Origin: Kosakonia cowanii JCM 10956 = DSM 18146
Lineage (GTDB): Bacteria; Pseudomonadota; Gammaproteobacteria; Enterobacterales; Enterobacteriaceae
Reading direction: 5' to 3'
Length of the DNA stretch: 64,000 nt
Assembly (NCBI RefSeq): GCF_001975225.1
Contig: NZ_CP019445.1
Location: 2,294,001 to 2,358,000, forward strand
The notes under the pieces are model-generated. The model was not told the origin of the DNA. It worked only from the letters and a program-made list of their open reading frames with translations, and did not search any database. Positions 11,488 to 22,460 of this stretch are shown here, in pieces; within the stretch, counting starts at the first letter, position 1; each line of letters starts with the position of its first letter. Both the position numbers and the translations under genes were made by a program.

Positions 11488-12851
11488 AAAGGCTGTACGG
11501 ATTACTGTTAAGTACGCTGCTTTGCGCCCCGGCGGGCGCTGCAGATCTCCCTGAAAAACCGCAGGATTATGCCCGCGGCGTAATGCTGGATGTGCCGCAG
11601 CCCTCCTCATGGTATCGCGTCGATCTGCCCCAGGAGGTCTATGCCCATAGCGCATGGCCAGATCTGCGCGATGTGCGGGTGTTTAACCAGGATGGTGAGC
11701 GGGTACCGTTCGCTCTTGAAACGCAAAGTACCAAAACCACGACTCCTGAAGCGGTGCCGCTGCGCGTCTTTCCGCTGGATGCGTCGCCCGCAGGCGGCGC
11801 GGCACAGGAGGAGAATGTTGTGCGCCTCCAGGCGCCATCCGGGGTAGAGATCCGTATTGAAGGTGACGCCTCAAAACCGGTCGGGAAGAGCTATTTGTTG
11901 GTGCTGCCTTCTACTCTGCCCAACACGTTTACTCTTGGCGAGATCAAACTCGGCTGGCAGGAAAACGGCCAGAACTGGCGCAGCAAAGTCTCCGTCCTGG
12001 TGAGCCGCGATATGCGCAGTTGGGATACGTTGCAGGATGATGCTCCGGTGATGGCGCTGGCGAGCGGGAACGACAAGCTCAGGCTCGATCGTATACAGCT
12101 CCCGGAAATGCAGTTACCCGATGGCAGCCATTATCTGCTGCTGGTGTTTGATACGCCAAACCTGCCGGTCACCATCTCCGAGGCGACAGCCATGCCTGGC
12201 CGCCAGCCTGCACCGCTTGAAAAAATGGAGATGACGGGCAACGGGCGGCAGATTTCACCGACCGAGGCGCAATATCAATGGCCGCAGCCACAGCCGTTCC
12301 GCTCACTCTCGGTTGGCTTTAACGACGATGCGGTGTTGCCGGCAGAGATTGCCATTCGCCGCACAGCTACCTCACCGTGGCAGCCGCTGACCAAAACCGT
12401 GCTCTGGCAACGTAACGGGCAGCGATCCGCACCGGTGGAACTGGCGGGCGAGACGGTACAGGCGGTGCGCATCACCACCCTGGACGCACGACTGCCTGAT
12501 ACGCTTCCTGAGGTCTCCGGTAGCCGCGATCGGCTGGCGCTGGTGTTTAACGCCCAGGGGAAAGGGCCGTTTATGCTGGCGTGGGGAAATAAAGCGGCGC
12601 AGCCTGCCGCCGTCACGCCGGATACGCTGATCCCGCCGGATCTGCGTAAGCAGCTCGATCCCGCGTCGATTCCTGATGCGTTTGTGGGAGAAAACATCAA
12701 GCTGGGTGGAGAGGCGCGCATGACGGCGACCTCCGTCACCGAACAGCAGGGGATGTGGAAAACGTTGCTGGTGTGGGGGGCTTTAGTGCTGGGCGTCGCG
12801 GTGCTGGCGTGGATGGCGATCCGCATCTGGCGCGAAGCGCAGAGCCGCTAA
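11484..12851 (+). CDS. DUF3999 family envelope protein
   Basis: A 455-residue protein with a Sec signal peptide (MKRLYGLLLSTLL... about 1-20), a long beta-rich periplasmic part and a single C-terminal membrane helix (about 424-446) followed by basic residues (RIWREAQSR), so it is probably anchored in the inner membrane facing the periplasm. The length and repeated beta-sandwich look match DUF3999, which is usually encoded next to DUF2339. The ATG at 11484 overlaps the upstream stop as ATGA and follows GGAGAAGGA; a longer in-frame reading from 10857 covers the upstream gene and was rejected. Function is unknown. Confidence 0.85.
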   Translation: MKRLYGLLLSTLLCAPAGAADLPEKPQDYARGVMLDVPQPSSWYRVDLPQEVYAHSAWPDLRDVRVFNQDGERVPFALETQSTKTTTPEAVPLRVFPLDASPAGGAAQEENVVRLQAPSGVEIRIEGDASKPVGKSYLLVLPSTLPNTFTLGEIKLGWQENGQNWRSKVSVLVSRDMRSWDTLQDDAPVMALASGNDKLRLDRIQLPEMQLPDGSHYLLLVFDTPNLPVTISEATAMPGRQPAPLEKMEMTGNGRQISPTEAQYQWPQPQPFRSLSVGFNDDAVLPAEIAIRRTATSPWQPLTKTVLWQRNGQRSAPVELAGETVQAVRITTLDARLPDTLPEVSGSRDRLALVFNAQGKGPFMLAWGNKAAQPAAVTPDTLIPPDLRKQLDPASIPDAFVGENIKLGGEARMTATSVTEQQGMWKTLLVWGALVLGVAVLAWMAIRIWREAQSR

Positions 12852-12869
12852 GGTGTGACACCGATAAAG

Positions 12870-13067
12870 TGCCGGATGGCGCTGCGCTTATCCGGCCTAC
12901 AAAACCTGCGTTGCACCATCTTGTAGGCCGGATAAGGCGTAAGCCGCCATCCGGCAATGCAGACCGCACTCAACCCGTAGGCCGGATAAGGCGCGAGCCG
13001 CCATCCGGCGATGCAGATCGCACTCAACCTGTAGGCCGGATAAGACGTAAGCCGCCATCCGGCAATG
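12870..13067. repeat. REP array of four units
   Basis: Four REP palindromes fill the DUF3999-acpH gap: one in GCCGGATGGCGC... orientation (12871-12900) and three in GTAGGCCGGATAAG... orientation (about 12922-12957, 12977-13011, 13031-13066). The last three repeat with a period of about 54 bp including similar spacers (GCAGACCGCACTCAACC). Both flanking genes point into the array. Confidence 0.9.
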
Positions 13068-13088
13068 CAATGCCAAACGTGACGGCGT

Positions 13089-13670
13089 CTACAACGTCCC
13101 CGCCTGCGCCTGCGCCATCATGCGTGGGTAAAACGTCCAGAACTGCGTTTCCAGCGCGTGATAATTGGCATCCAGATCCTGCCATGAGTCACGCAACGCC
13201 TCCAGCCGCGGACGGCGGCTCGCCATGCCGTTGAGCACATTCTGGATAAACGCCATCTCGCCGTAGCGCTCCATCCAGCGCTCCGACCATAAGTAATTGT
13301 TCAGATTGATAAAACGCGGCGGCGAATCGGGCAGAATAGTTGCCACCTGCGAATGGGCGTAGCGGATAAAATCCACCAGTTCAATATCGGGCGAAACCTT
13401 TGCCCAGTGGCGCGAGAGGAAGTGGTCCCACATCACATCAAGCGTAATCGGCGCAACCCGCCGCGTTTCGGGGCGAAACCACTCGCGGGCGACCTTCACC
13501 TCCGGCAGATTGTCGGTCAGCACATCAATACGGCGATGCATATGGATCCCCGCCACTACCTCCGGTGCGTAGAGGTTTTCCGGGTTGCCGCGAACAAAAT
13601 CCGCCAGCAGGTTACCGGCAAGGGAGCTGTTCGCCAGGTGGGCAAGGTGCAGGTGTGCTAAAAAATTCAT
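13089..13670 (-). CDS. acpH: AcpH, acyl carrier protein phosphodiesterase
   Basis: Removes the 4'-phosphopantetheine group from holo-acyl carrier protein. The 193 residues match E. coli AcpH (formerly YajB) in length and in landmarks: [12 protein letters not shown] at the start, [11 protein letters not shown], and [12 protein letters not shown] with the metal-ligand histidines and aspartates of the HD-like fold. It is divergent from queA across about 93 bp, as in E. coli. Confidence 0.95.
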   Translation of the reverse strand: MNFLAHLHLAHLANSSLAGNLLADFVRGNPENLYAPEVVAGIHMHRRIDVLTDNLPEVKVAREWFRPETRRVAPITLDVMWDHFLSRHWAKVSPDIELVDFIRYAHSQVATILPDSPPRFINLNNYLWSERWMERYGEMAFIQNVLNGMASRRPRLEALRDSWQDLDANYHALETQFWTFYPRMMAQAQAGTL

Positions 13671-13763
13671 CTCTATTATTTATCCAAAAGCGGCTAACGG
13701 TTGCAGCGAAGGGGCGTGGGCACTAGACTACCCGCCTCTTATTTTATGTCTCGAGTCAGTGTC

Positions 13764-14828
13764 ATGCGCGTTACCGATTTCTCCTTTGAGTTACCCGAAT
13801 CCCTGATTGCCCACTATCCACAGCCTGAGCGCAGCAGCTGTCGCTTACTGTCGCTGGATGGCCCAACAGGCGCGCTGACGCACGGTACTTTCACCGATCT
13901 GCTCGATAAGCTCAACCCGGGCGACCTGCTGGTGTTCAACAACACCCACGTTATTCCGGCGCGTCTGTTCGGGCGTAAAGCCAGCGGCGGCAAGATTGAA
14001 GTGCTGGTTGAGCGCATGCTCGACGATAAACGTATTCTGGCACATATTCGCGCCTCGAAAGCGCCGAAGCCGGGTGCCGAGCTGCTGCTGGGCGACGCGG
14101 AGGATATTCAGGCCACCATGGTCGCCCGCCACGACGCGCTGTTTGAAGTGGAATTCCACGATGAGCGCCCGGTGCTCGATATTCTCAACGCCATCGGCCA
14201 TATGCCGCTGCCGCCCTATATCGATCGCCCGGATGAAGACGCCGACCGCGAACTCTATCAGACGGTCTATAGCCAGAAGCCTGGTGCCGTTGCCGCGCCG
14301 ACCGCAGGCCTGCACTTTGATGAGCCGCTGCTCGAGCGCCTGCGCAACAAAGGCATTGAAATGGCTTTTGTCACGCTGCACGTCGGTGCCGGCACCTTCC
14401 AGCCGGTGCGGGTTGATAGCATCGAAGATCACATCATGCACTCCGAATATGCCGAAGTGCCGCAAGAGGTGGTTGATGCGGTGCTGGCGGCAAAAGCGCG
14501 CGGCAACCGCGTCGTGGCAGTCGGCACGACCTCCGTGCGCTCGCTGGAGAGCGCCGCGCAGGCGGCAAAAGCGGATCTGATCGAACCCTTCTTCGGCGAC
14601 ACGCAAATCTTTATCTATCCGGGCTATCAATACAAAGTGATTGATGCGCTGGTGACCAACTTCCACCTGCCGGAATCGACGCTGATCATGCTGGTCTCTG
14701 CGTTTGCCGGGTATCAACACACTATGAATGCGTACCGCGCCGCAGTTGCTGAAAAATATCGCTTTTTTAGTTACGGGGACGCGATGTTTATCACGTACAA
14801 TCCGCAGGCGATTTTAGAGCGCCCTTAA
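13764..14828 (+). CDS. queA: QueA, S-adenosylmethionine:tRNA ribosyltransferase-isomerase
   Basis: Penultimate step of queuosine synthesis: transfers and isomerises the ribose of SAM onto preQ1 in tRNA. From ATG 13764 there are 354 residues starting [19 protein letters not shown], with the conserved [12 protein letters not shown] and [10 protein letters not shown] motifs. In-frame upstream starts back to 13701 were rejected because family proteins begin at MRVTDF. It precedes tgt, which acts earlier in the same pathway. Confidence 0.97.
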   Translation: MRVTDFSFELPESLIAHYPQPERSSCRLLSLDGPTGALTHGTFTDLLDKLNPGDLLVFNNTHVIPARLFGRKASGGKIEVLVERMLDDKRILAHIRASKAPKPGAELLLGDAEDIQATMVARHDALFEVEFHDERPVLDILNAIGHMPLPPYIDRPDEDADRELYQTVYSQKPGAVAAPTAGLHFDEPLLERLRNKGIEMAFVTLHVGAGTFQPVRVDSIEDHIMHSEYAEVPQEVVDAVLAAKARGNRVVAVGTTSVRSLESAAQAAKADLIEPFFGDTQIFIYPGYQYKVIDALVTNFHLPESTLIMLVSAFAGYQHTMNAYRAAVAEKYRFFSYGDAMFITYNPQAILERP

Positions 14829-14849
14829 CAGGGCTATTTTACGTGCCCT

Positions 14850-14878
14850 TCTGGACCCGGGCAGTGCCCGCGTCCAGA
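14850..14878. other. GC-rich hairpin between queA and tgt
   Basis: CTGGAC (14851-14856) pairs with GTCCAG (14872-14877), with CGGGC/GCCCG continuing the stem inside. No T-run follows, so it is not a classical terminator. It may be a transcript-stabilising or processing hairpin in the queA-tgt mRNA. Confidence 0.4.
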
Positions 14879-14953
14879 GTGGCTGCGCCAATAACGCCTT
14901 GCGTGCGGATTGGTCAATTCGAGGTTGTGGAGTGAATCCGCAACAGAGAGTAA

Positions 14954-16114
<1,161 letters not shown>

Positions 16115-16135
16115 TTTAATAATGAGGGAATTTGA

Positions 16136-16468
16136 ATGAGCTTTTTTATTTCTGACGCGGTAGCGGCAGCAGGCGCACCGTCACAGGGCAGCCCGATGTC
16201 TCTGATCCTGATGCTGGTAGTATTTGGTCTGATTTTCTATTTCATGATCCTGCGCCCGCAGCAAAAACGTACCAAAGAGCATAAAAAGCTGATGGACTCC
16301 ATCGCGAAAGGCGATGAAGTGCTGACCAACGGTGGCCTGGTTGGGCGCGTAACCAAAGTAGCGGAAACCGGCTACATTGCTATCGCACTGAACGACACCA
16401 CTGAAGTGGTAATCAAACGTGACTTCGTAGCTGCCGTTCTGCCGAAAGGCACCATGAAGGCGCTGTAA
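16136..16468 (+). CDS. yajC: YajC, Sec translocon accessory subunit
   Basis: Small single-pass inner-membrane protein (110 residues) that associates with SecDF-YidC. One strong hydrophobic helix (about 18-38, ending FMILRPQQK) is followed by a soluble domain with the conserved GDEVLTNGGLVG motif. It lies 21 bp after tgt and 27 bp before secD. Confidence 0.97.
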   Translation: MSFFISDAVAAAGAPSQGSPMSLILMLVVFGLIFYFMILRPQQKRTKEHKKLMDSIAKGDEVLTNGGLVGRVTKVAETGYIAIALNDTTEVVIKRDFVAAVLPKGTMKAL

Positions 16469-16495
16469 TTTTCGTTTTTCCCAAAGGGAACTGCC

Positions 16496-18343
16496 GTGTT
16501 AAACCGTTATCCTTTGTGGAAGTACATCATGCTGGTCGTCGTCCTTATCGTCGGCCTGCTTTACGCACTTCCCAACCTCTATGGTGAGGATCCGGCTGTT
16601 CAGATCTCTGGCGCGCGCGGTGTCGCCGCCAGCGAACAAACTCTGATCCAGGTCCGGAACGAACTAACAAAAGAAAAGATCAGCTGGAAATCTGTGGCGA
16701 TGGAAGAGGGCACGGTACTTGCTCGCTTTGAATCGACTGACACCCAGCTGCGCGCCCGCGAAGTCCTGCTTAGCGCATTAGGCGACAAGTATGTTGTCGC
16801 GCTCAACCTCGCACCGGCAACGCCTCGCTGGCTCTCCCTCCTGAAAGCGGAACCGATGAAACTCGGCCTCGACTTGCGTGGCGGGGTTCACTTCCTGATG
16901 GAAGTGGATATGCAAACGGCACTGGGCAAATTGCAGGAACAGAATATCGACAGCCTGCGCAGCGATCTGCGGGAAAAAGGCATTCCTTACTCCACCGTGC
17001 GTAAGGAAGATAACTATGGTCTTAGCATTCAGTTCCGCGACAGCGCGGCGCGCGACCAGGCGAATACCTACCTGACCGGCCGTCATCGCGATCTCGTCTT
17101 CTCTAATCAGGGCGATAACGTGCTGCGCGTGGTGATGAGCGATGCGCGCCTGAGCGAAGCCCGTGAATATGCTGTTCAGCAGAACATCAATATCCTGCGT
17201 AACCGTGTCAACCAGCTTGGCGTTGCCGAGCCGCTGGTGCAGCGCCAGGGCGCTGACCGCATCGTGGTTGAACTGCCGGGTATTCAGGATACGGCGCGCG
17301 CGAAAGAGATCCTTGGCGCGACCGCAACGCTTGAGTTCCGTCTGGTTAACACCAATGTCGACGCTTCCGCTGCGGCAAATGGTCGTATTCCGGGCGATTC
17401 CGAAGTGAAAGAGACACGTGATGGGCGGCCAGTTGTGCTCTACAAACGCGTGATTCTCACCGGCGACCACATTACCGACTCAACCTCCAGTATGGATGAG
17501 TACAACGTGCCGCAGGTGAACATTTCACTGGATAGCGCGGGCGGTAACATCATGTCTAACTTCACCAAGGACAACATCAATAAACCGATGGCGACCCTGT
17601 TTGTGGAGTATAAAGACAGCGGTAAAAAAGATGCCAATGGTCGTTCGGTACTGGTGAAGCAGGAAGAGGTGATCAACATCGCCAATATCCAGTCTCGCCT
17701 TGGTAACAGCTTCCGTATTACCGGTATCGAAAACGCCAATGAAGCACGTCAGCTTTCACTGCTGCTGCGCGCGGGTGCGTTGATTGCGCCGATTCAGATC
17801 GTGGAAGAGCGTACCATCGGTCCAACCCTTGGGGCGCAGAACATCACTCAGGGTCTGGAAGCGTGTCTGGCTGGTCTGGCGGTGTCGATCATCTTCATGC
17901 TCTTCTTCTATAAGAAGTTTGGCCTGATCGCGACCTCGGCGCTGCTGGCGAACCTGGTGCTGATTGTCGGCATTATGTCCCTGTTGCCGGGTGCAACGCT
18001 GACCATGCCGGGGATTGCGGGGATCGTGCTAACCCTTGCGGTAGCGGTGGATGCTAACGTACTGATAAACGAACGTATTAAAGAAGAGCTGAGCAACGGG
18101 CGATCCGTACAGCAGGCGATTCACGAAGGTTATCAGGGCGCGTTCTCGTCCATTTTCGATGCCAACATCACCACGTTGATCAAAGTGCTTATCCTTTACG
18201 CGGTCGGTACTGGCTCAATCAAAGGCTTTGCAATCACCACCGGTATCGGTGTGGCGACGTCCATGTTCACCGCTATTGTCGGTACCCGTGCCATCGTCAA
18301 CCTGTTGTACGGCGGCAAACGCATTAACAAGCTGTCTATCTGA
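16496..18343 (+). CDS. secD: SecD, preprotein translocase RND-type subunit
   Basis: With SecF it uses the proton-motive force to complete protein export on the periplasmic side. Its 615 residues equal E. coli SecD. It starts with GTG (16496, MLNRYPLWK), then one membrane helix, a large periplasmic P1 domain ([15 protein letters not shown] at its start) and five C-terminal helices including the [14 protein letters not shown] motif. The stop is 10 bp before secF. Confidence 0.98.
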   Translation: MLNRYPLWKYIMLVVVLIVGLLYALPNLYGEDPAVQISGARGVAASEQTLIQVRNELTKEKISWKSVAMEEGTVLARFESTDTQLRAREVLLSALGDKYVVALNLAPATPRWLSLLKAEPMKLGLDLRGGVHFLMEVDMQTALGKLQEQNIDSLRSDLREKGIPYSTVRKEDNYGLSIQFRDSAARDQANTYLTGRHRDLVFSNQGDNVLRVVMSDARLSEAREYAVQQNINILRNRVNQLGVAEPLVQRQGADRIVVELPGIQDTARAKEILGATATLEFRLVNTNVDASAAANGRIPGDSEVKETRDGRPVVLYKRVILTGDHITDSTSSMDEYNVPQVNISLDSAGGNIMSNFTKDNINKPMATLFVEYKDSGKKDANGRSVLVKQEEVINIANIQSRLGNSFRITGIENANEARQLSLLLRAGALIAPIQIVEERTIGPTLGAQNITQGLEACLAGLAVSIIFMLFFYKKFGLIATSALLANLVLIVGIMSLLPGATLTMPGIAGIVLTLAVAVDANVLINERIKEELSNGRSVQQAIHEGYQGAFSSIFDANITTLIKVLILYAVGTGSIKGFAITTGIGVATSMFTAIVGTRAIVNLLYGGKRINKLSI

Positions 18344-18353
18344 GGAGTGCGTT

Positions 18354-19325
18354 GTGGCACAGGATTATACTGTTGAACAATTGAACCATGGCCGTAAAGT
18401 CTGGGACTTTATGCGCTGGGACAACTGGGCTTTTATCATTTCCGGCGCGCTGCTGATCCTCTCCATCGTTGTGATGGGTGTTCGCGGCTTTAACTGGGGC
18501 CTGGATTTTACCGGCGGTACGGTCATCGAAATCTCGCTGGAAAAACCGGCGGATATGGACGTGATGCGCGAAGCGCTGGAGAAAGCGGGTTTCCAGGATC
18601 CACTGTTGCAGAACTTCGGTAGCAGCCGTGACATCATGGTACGCATGCCGCCTGCGCAGAGCGATAACGGCGGGCAGCTGCTGGGCAGCAAAGTGGTTAG
18701 CGTGATCAATGAAGCGACCAGCCAGAATGCCGCCGTGAAGCGTATTGAGTTCGTCGGCCCGAGCGTGGGCGCGGATCTGGCACAAACCGGCGGCATGGCG
18801 CTGCTGGTGGCGCTGATCAGCATCCTTGTCTATGTCGGTTTCCGTTTTGAATGGCGTCTGGCGGCGGGCGTGGTTATTGCGCTGGCGCACGACGTCATCA
18901 TTACCATGGGCGTGCTGTCGCTGTTCCAGATCGAGGTTGATCTGACCATCGTGGCCTCGCTGATGTCGGTGATCGGTTACTCGCTCAACGACAGTATCGT
19001 GGTATCGGACCGTATCCGTGAGAACTTCCGTAAGATCCGTCGCGGTACGCCGTATGAGATCTTCAACATCTCACTGACGCAGACGCTGCATCGTACCTTG
19101 ATCACCTCCGGCACAACGCTGGTGGTGATCCTGATGCTCTATCTCTTCGGTGGCGCGATGCTGAAAGGCTTCTCGCTGACGATGCTGATCGGTGTCTCTA
19201 TCGGTACGGCCTCTTCTATCTATGTTGCTTCAGCGCTGGCGCTGAAACTTGGGATGAAGCGCGAGCATCTCCTGCAGCAGAAAGTGGAAAAAGAGGGGGC
19301 GGATCAGCCCTCGATTCTGCCGTAA
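18354..19325 (+). CDS. secF: SecF, preprotein translocase RND-type subunit
   Basis: Partner of SecD. The GTG at 18354, preceded by GAGGAGTG, gives 323 residues beginning [16 protein letters not shown], the E. coli start; an in-frame upstream extension to 18228 lies inside secD and was rejected. The periplasmic motif [12 protein letters not shown] and the conserved helix sequence [15 protein letters not shown] are present. It ends the operon, with a strong terminator downstream. Confidence 0.98.
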   Translation: MAQDYTVEQLNHGRKVWDFMRWDNWAFIISGALLILSIVVMGVRGFNWGLDFTGGTVIEISLEKPADMDVMREALEKAGFQDPLLQNFGSSRDIMVRMPPAQSDNGGQLLGSKVVSVINEATSQNAAVKRIEFVGPSVGADLAQTGGMALLVALISILVYVGFRFEWRLAAGVVIALAHDVIITMGVLSLFQIEVDLTIVASLMSVIGYSLNDSIVVSDRIRENFRKIRRGTPYEIFNISLTQTLHRTLITSGTTLVVILMLYLFGGAMLKGFSLTMLIGVSIGTASSIYVASALALKLGMKREHLLQQKVEKEGADQPSILP

Positions 19326-19340
19326 CAAACGAGCAATAAT

Positions 19341-19373
19341 AAAAAACCGCAGCGTAACGTTGCGGTTTTTTTT
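19341..19373 (+). terminator. Rho-independent terminator of secDF operon
   Basis: AAAAAACCGCAGCG / CGTTGCGGTTTTTTTT: a short GC stem (CCGCA/TGCGG) flanked by A and T runs, directly after secF. It marks the left edge of the accessory island. Confidence 0.88.
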
Positions 19374-19557
19374 GCCTGAAATATACGTAGTGTTTATTGG
19401 TTAATTATTTTTATTTGTTATATGTATTATCTCTGCAAATTTATTCACTTTTCTTGCGTTATTGCTAATAAATATTCACCCTCCACCGGGAGGTTTTTGC
19501 TAGAGTAGCCGCCACTTTCGTAACGACGATGCCACCTCAACATCCTTAAGCATGGTA

Positions 19558-20175
19558 ATGGAAAAAAAGATCCTGATAGCAGACGATCACCCCATCTATT
19601 TAATGGGACTGCGCGCATTACTCTCACCGCTTGCCGGGCAATATCACATTGTTGACGAAGCGCTCACCACTGATGACGTAATAAACAAACTCGAACGTGA
19701 TGATATCGATATTCTGATTACCGATTTCAGTATGCCGGGGGATAAATATAACGATGGGCTTGCGCTTATTCAGCTAATAAAGCGGCGCTGGCCCGCACTG
19801 GTGATTATTGTGGTGACAATGATCAACAACCCTGGAATTGAGCGCGCGTTACGGCAACTCGGCGTACACGGCGTGCTCAGCAAAGCGGGTCTTTCAACGG
19901 AGCTGGTACATTTTATCAAAGGGCTTACCGGCGCGTTTGCATCCAGCAAACCCTCCGCCGACGCACCGGCCTTGAGCTGCATCAGCCTGACGCCAAAAGA
20001 GAGTGAAGTGCTGCGTCTGCTGCTGCGCGGCTTAACGGTGAGCGATATCAGCACCCGCCTTAACCGCACCAAACAGACCGTCAGCGCACAAAAAAAGAGC
20101 GCGATGCGTAAGCTCGGCGTCACCTCCGAATATGAGCTCTATCAACAGCTGCAACAGCTTGGGCTGGTCAGCTGA
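19558..20175 (+). CDS. RcsB-like response regulator (receiver + LuxR-type HTH)
   Basis: A NarL/FixJ-type regulator closest in look to RcsB. From ATG 19558 it has 205 residues, with acidic pair Asp9-Asp10, phosphoacceptor Asp56 (TDFSMPGDKYNDG) and Lys109; these positions equal those of E. coli RcsB. The C-terminal HTH has LTPKESEVLRLL and TVSAQKKSAMRKLGV, also very RcsB-like. An in-frame ATG at 19552 is possible. It is followed by an HPt protein and a hybrid kinase, so it is probably the output of that phosphorelay, with the adjacent chitinase genes as plausible targets (inference). Its own promoter should be in 19374-19557, which is AT-rich. Confidence 0.88.
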   Translation: MEKKILIADDHPIYLMGLRALLSPLAGQYHIVDEALTTDDVINKLERDDIDILITDFSMPGDKYNDGLALIQLIKRRWPALVIIVVTMINNPGIERALRQLGVHGVLSKAGLSTELVHFIKGLTGAFASSKPSADAPALSCISLTPKESEVLRLLLRGLTVSDISTRLNRTKQTVSAQKKSAMRKLGVTSEYELYQQLQQLGLVS

Positions 20176-20189
20176 TTACCGACAGAAAG

Positions 20190-20909
20190 ATGAAGAAGCC
20201 AGCAAACCTGCTCGTCACTTTTGACCCGTCGCAACAGCAGCGTTTAACGCAGGAGTGCAAGCAAGGTGTTCTTAATAAGATCGATGTCATTGAGGGTGAA
20301 TCTGCCATTTGCGCGCTGCGCTCCCGGCACTGGAACGCCTTACTCATTGATTTAACCCATCACCCCACTCCGGGCCTGATGCTTATCGACAGGGTGCTGG
20401 CGGCCGGGCTGACCGGCACCTTCGCTCCGCCGCCGCTGTTGCTAGCCTGCAGCGCGACCCCGGAAACCTTAAATAGCTCTCTGCTGCGTCTTAACGGTTT
20501 TGACAGGCTGCTTCCTTTACCGATAACTGAAACCTTGCCCAGGAGCGCGCCACAGGTGCTGACCCTCAGCGAGTTAAACGCGCTGGCAGGCGGGCAGCAG
20601 GCGGTGGTTGACGCGATGATGCCGGTACTTATTCAGACACTTAATGACGACATCCAGCACCTTGCCAGCCTGCCTGCGCAGGCGCCGTTCACGGCAATCG
20701 CTGAGATCGCCCACCGTATGAAATCCTCCTGGTATCTGCTGGGCATGAGCCACGCCAGACGAAGCTGCATCATTATGGAGCGCCTGCCCGCGCTGCTGGA
20801 TAACGGGGTCATAAGCGCGCAGGAGAGCGAAAAGATGCGCATCAATTTTATTTCCGTGCTGTTTGCGTCGCTTCGTCAATGTAAGGGGCTGTTACCCGCG
20901 CAACCTTAA
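20190..20909 (+). CDS. Degenerate receiver-HPt phosphotransfer protein
   Basis: A 239-residue soluble protein. Residues about 5-115 look like a decayed receiver: Asp54 remains in LLIDLTHH, but the N-terminal acidic pair and the conserved Lys are missing. Residues about 140-230 form an all-helical HPt domain with candidate phospho-His175 in AEIAHRMKSSWYLLG. It sits 14 bp after the RcsB-like regulator and 63 bp before a hybrid kinase whose own C-terminus is a receiver, so it fits the intermediate of a His-Asp-His-Asp relay. Family assignment is from motif reading only. Confidence 0.75.
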   Translation: MKKPANLLVTFDPSQQQRLTQECKQGVLNKIDVIEGESAICALRSRHWNALLIDLTHHPTPGLMLIDRVLAAGLTGTFAPPPLLLACSATPETLNSSLLRLNGFDRLLPLPITETLPRSAPQVLTLSELNALAGGQQAVVDAMMPVLIQTLNDDIQHLASLPAQAPFTAIAEIAHRMKSSWYLLGMSHARRSCIIMERLPALLDNGVISAQESEKMRINFISVLFASLRQCKGLLPAQP

Positions 20910-20972
20910 TGTGGTGCCGACGGTTAAACAGCTCTCCCTGTTGTTAATGGTGACCTGTTTAACGCGGAGCAG

Positions 20973-22292
20973 ATGATGCGCAGCACTTCTCGTTATCGCC
21001 TCTTATGGCTTGCTTATATGCCGGGGCTTTTTAGCTTCTCCCTGCCAGCATGTGCCGCCACCTCTGCGCGCGGGCACTATGCGGGTTTACTGAGCACCCT
21101 TTTTATCGGCGTGCTGCTGCTGGTTTGCGGGCTGGCACTGCGCATCCGCAGGCGTAACCAGAGTGTGGCCTCAACGCTTGCGAAAACTCACTTCCTCGCC
21201 ATGGTGAGCCATGAAATCCGCACGCCGCTCAATGCGATTCTGGGCATTCTCGAGCTACAAATTAAACAGAATGCGCAGACGCAACATGCCCAGCCGATGC
21301 TGGAGGTGGCGCACGGCGCGGCAAAAGATCTACTGGCGTTAGTCGGTGATGTGCTTGATATGTCGCGCATCGAGTCGGGTCATATGCCCCTTCAACCCTC
21401 TGCGCAGGAGTTAGTTAGCCTGACCCGCGCCGTGGTGCTGCTCTTTGAAGAGGCGAGCGAGCAGAAGCAACTTGCTCTCCGGTTTTCGGTTGTGGGCGGC
21501 GAGCGCTGTCCGGTGCTGATTGACCCCTGGCGCTACAAGCAGATCCTCTCCAACCTGGTGAGTAACGCCATTAAATTTACCCGTGAAGGGGAGATCCGCA
21601 TTACGCTCTCCCACCAGATAAGGGATGCACAGCGGGTTGCGGTTTCGCTGAGCGTCACCGATACCGGGCCGGGCATTGCGCCAGAGCACCAGGCGCGGCT
21701 TTTTACCCCTTTTGCACAGTTCGGCCCCGATGAGGATGGTGCACGAAACGGTTCAGGCCTGGGCCTCGCCATCTGCCGGGCGTTGTGCGAGTTAATGGCG
21801 GGGAAACTGACCCTAAACAGCACGCCAGGCAAAGGCACCTGCGTCACCCTGCACCTCACGTTACCGCCGTCACAGGACCCTTATCCGGCGCAGCGAAGCC
21901 TGCCCGATATACCGGTTTCGACCGCCACGGGCAGGCGGGTGATGATTGTTGATGACTACCGGCCAAACCTGCTGCTGCTGCGCCACCAGCTTGAACTGCT
22001 CGGCCATCAGGTAATCGAAGCGCAAAGCGGAGAAGAGGCGCTGGCAAAGTGGCATGCCCATAAACCGTTTGATTACATTCTGATGGACTGCAATATGCCG
22101 CTGATGGATGGCTTTCAGCTTGCGAAAGCTATTCGTCTTCAGGAGCAGCAGCAGGCTATTACCCGTGCGACGCTGTTGGGTTTTACCGCTATTGCCCAGC
22201 AAGAGATTATTGAGCAGTGCCAGAACGCAGGAATGGATGGCTGTTTATTTAAACCCTGCAGCCAGCAGGATATTGCACAATGGATAATATAA
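20973..22292 (+). CDS. Hybrid sensor histidine kinase with minimal sensor region
   Basis: A 439-residue inner-membrane kinase: two N-terminal hydrophobic segments (about 9-28 and 38-57) separated by only about ten residues, an H-box with His80 (MVSHEIRTPLNA), a HATPase with DTGPGI and GSGLGLAI boxes (about 185-305), and a receiver with Asp372 (LMDCNMPLMDG). No periplasmic, HAMP or PAS domain is present, so the signal must come through the membrane segments or a partner. The kinase core resembles EvgS/BvgS/RcsC-type hybrids. A separate HPt is encoded just upstream. Confidence 0.9.
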   Translation: MMRSTSRYRLLWLAYMPGLFSFSLPACAATSARGHYAGLLSTLFIGVLLLVCGLALRIRRRNQSVASTLAKTHFLAMVSHEIRTPLNAILGILELQIKQNAQTQHAQPMLEVAHGAAKDLLALVGDVLDMSRIESGHMPLQPSAQELVSLTRAVVLLFEEASEQKQLALRFSVVGGERCPVLIDPWRYKQILSNLVSNAIKFTREGEIRITLSHQIRDAQRVAVSLSVTDTGPGIAPEHQARLFTPFAQFGPDEDGARNGSGLGLAICRALCELMAGKLTLNSTPGKGTCVTLHLTLPPSQDPYPAQRSLPDIPVSTATGRRVMIVDDYRPNLLLLRHQLELLGHQVIEAQSGEEALAKWHAHKPFDYILMDCNMPLMDGFQLAKAIRLQEQQQAITRATLLGFTAIAQQEIIEQCQNAGMDGCLFKPCSQQDIAQWII

Positions 22293-22460
22293 ACGCGGTG
22301 CTTATTGGCGAGTGAAAAATAGCATCGATTGTTGCCAGGAATTTTCCTTGTTAATACCTCTCGCTTCTCAATCCGGAAAAGAGGGCGCTAATAGGATTAT
22401 TAATGGCCGGGATTAAGATGGAGGACAGAATAATTACTTAACCTGTAACAGGAGGTTACA

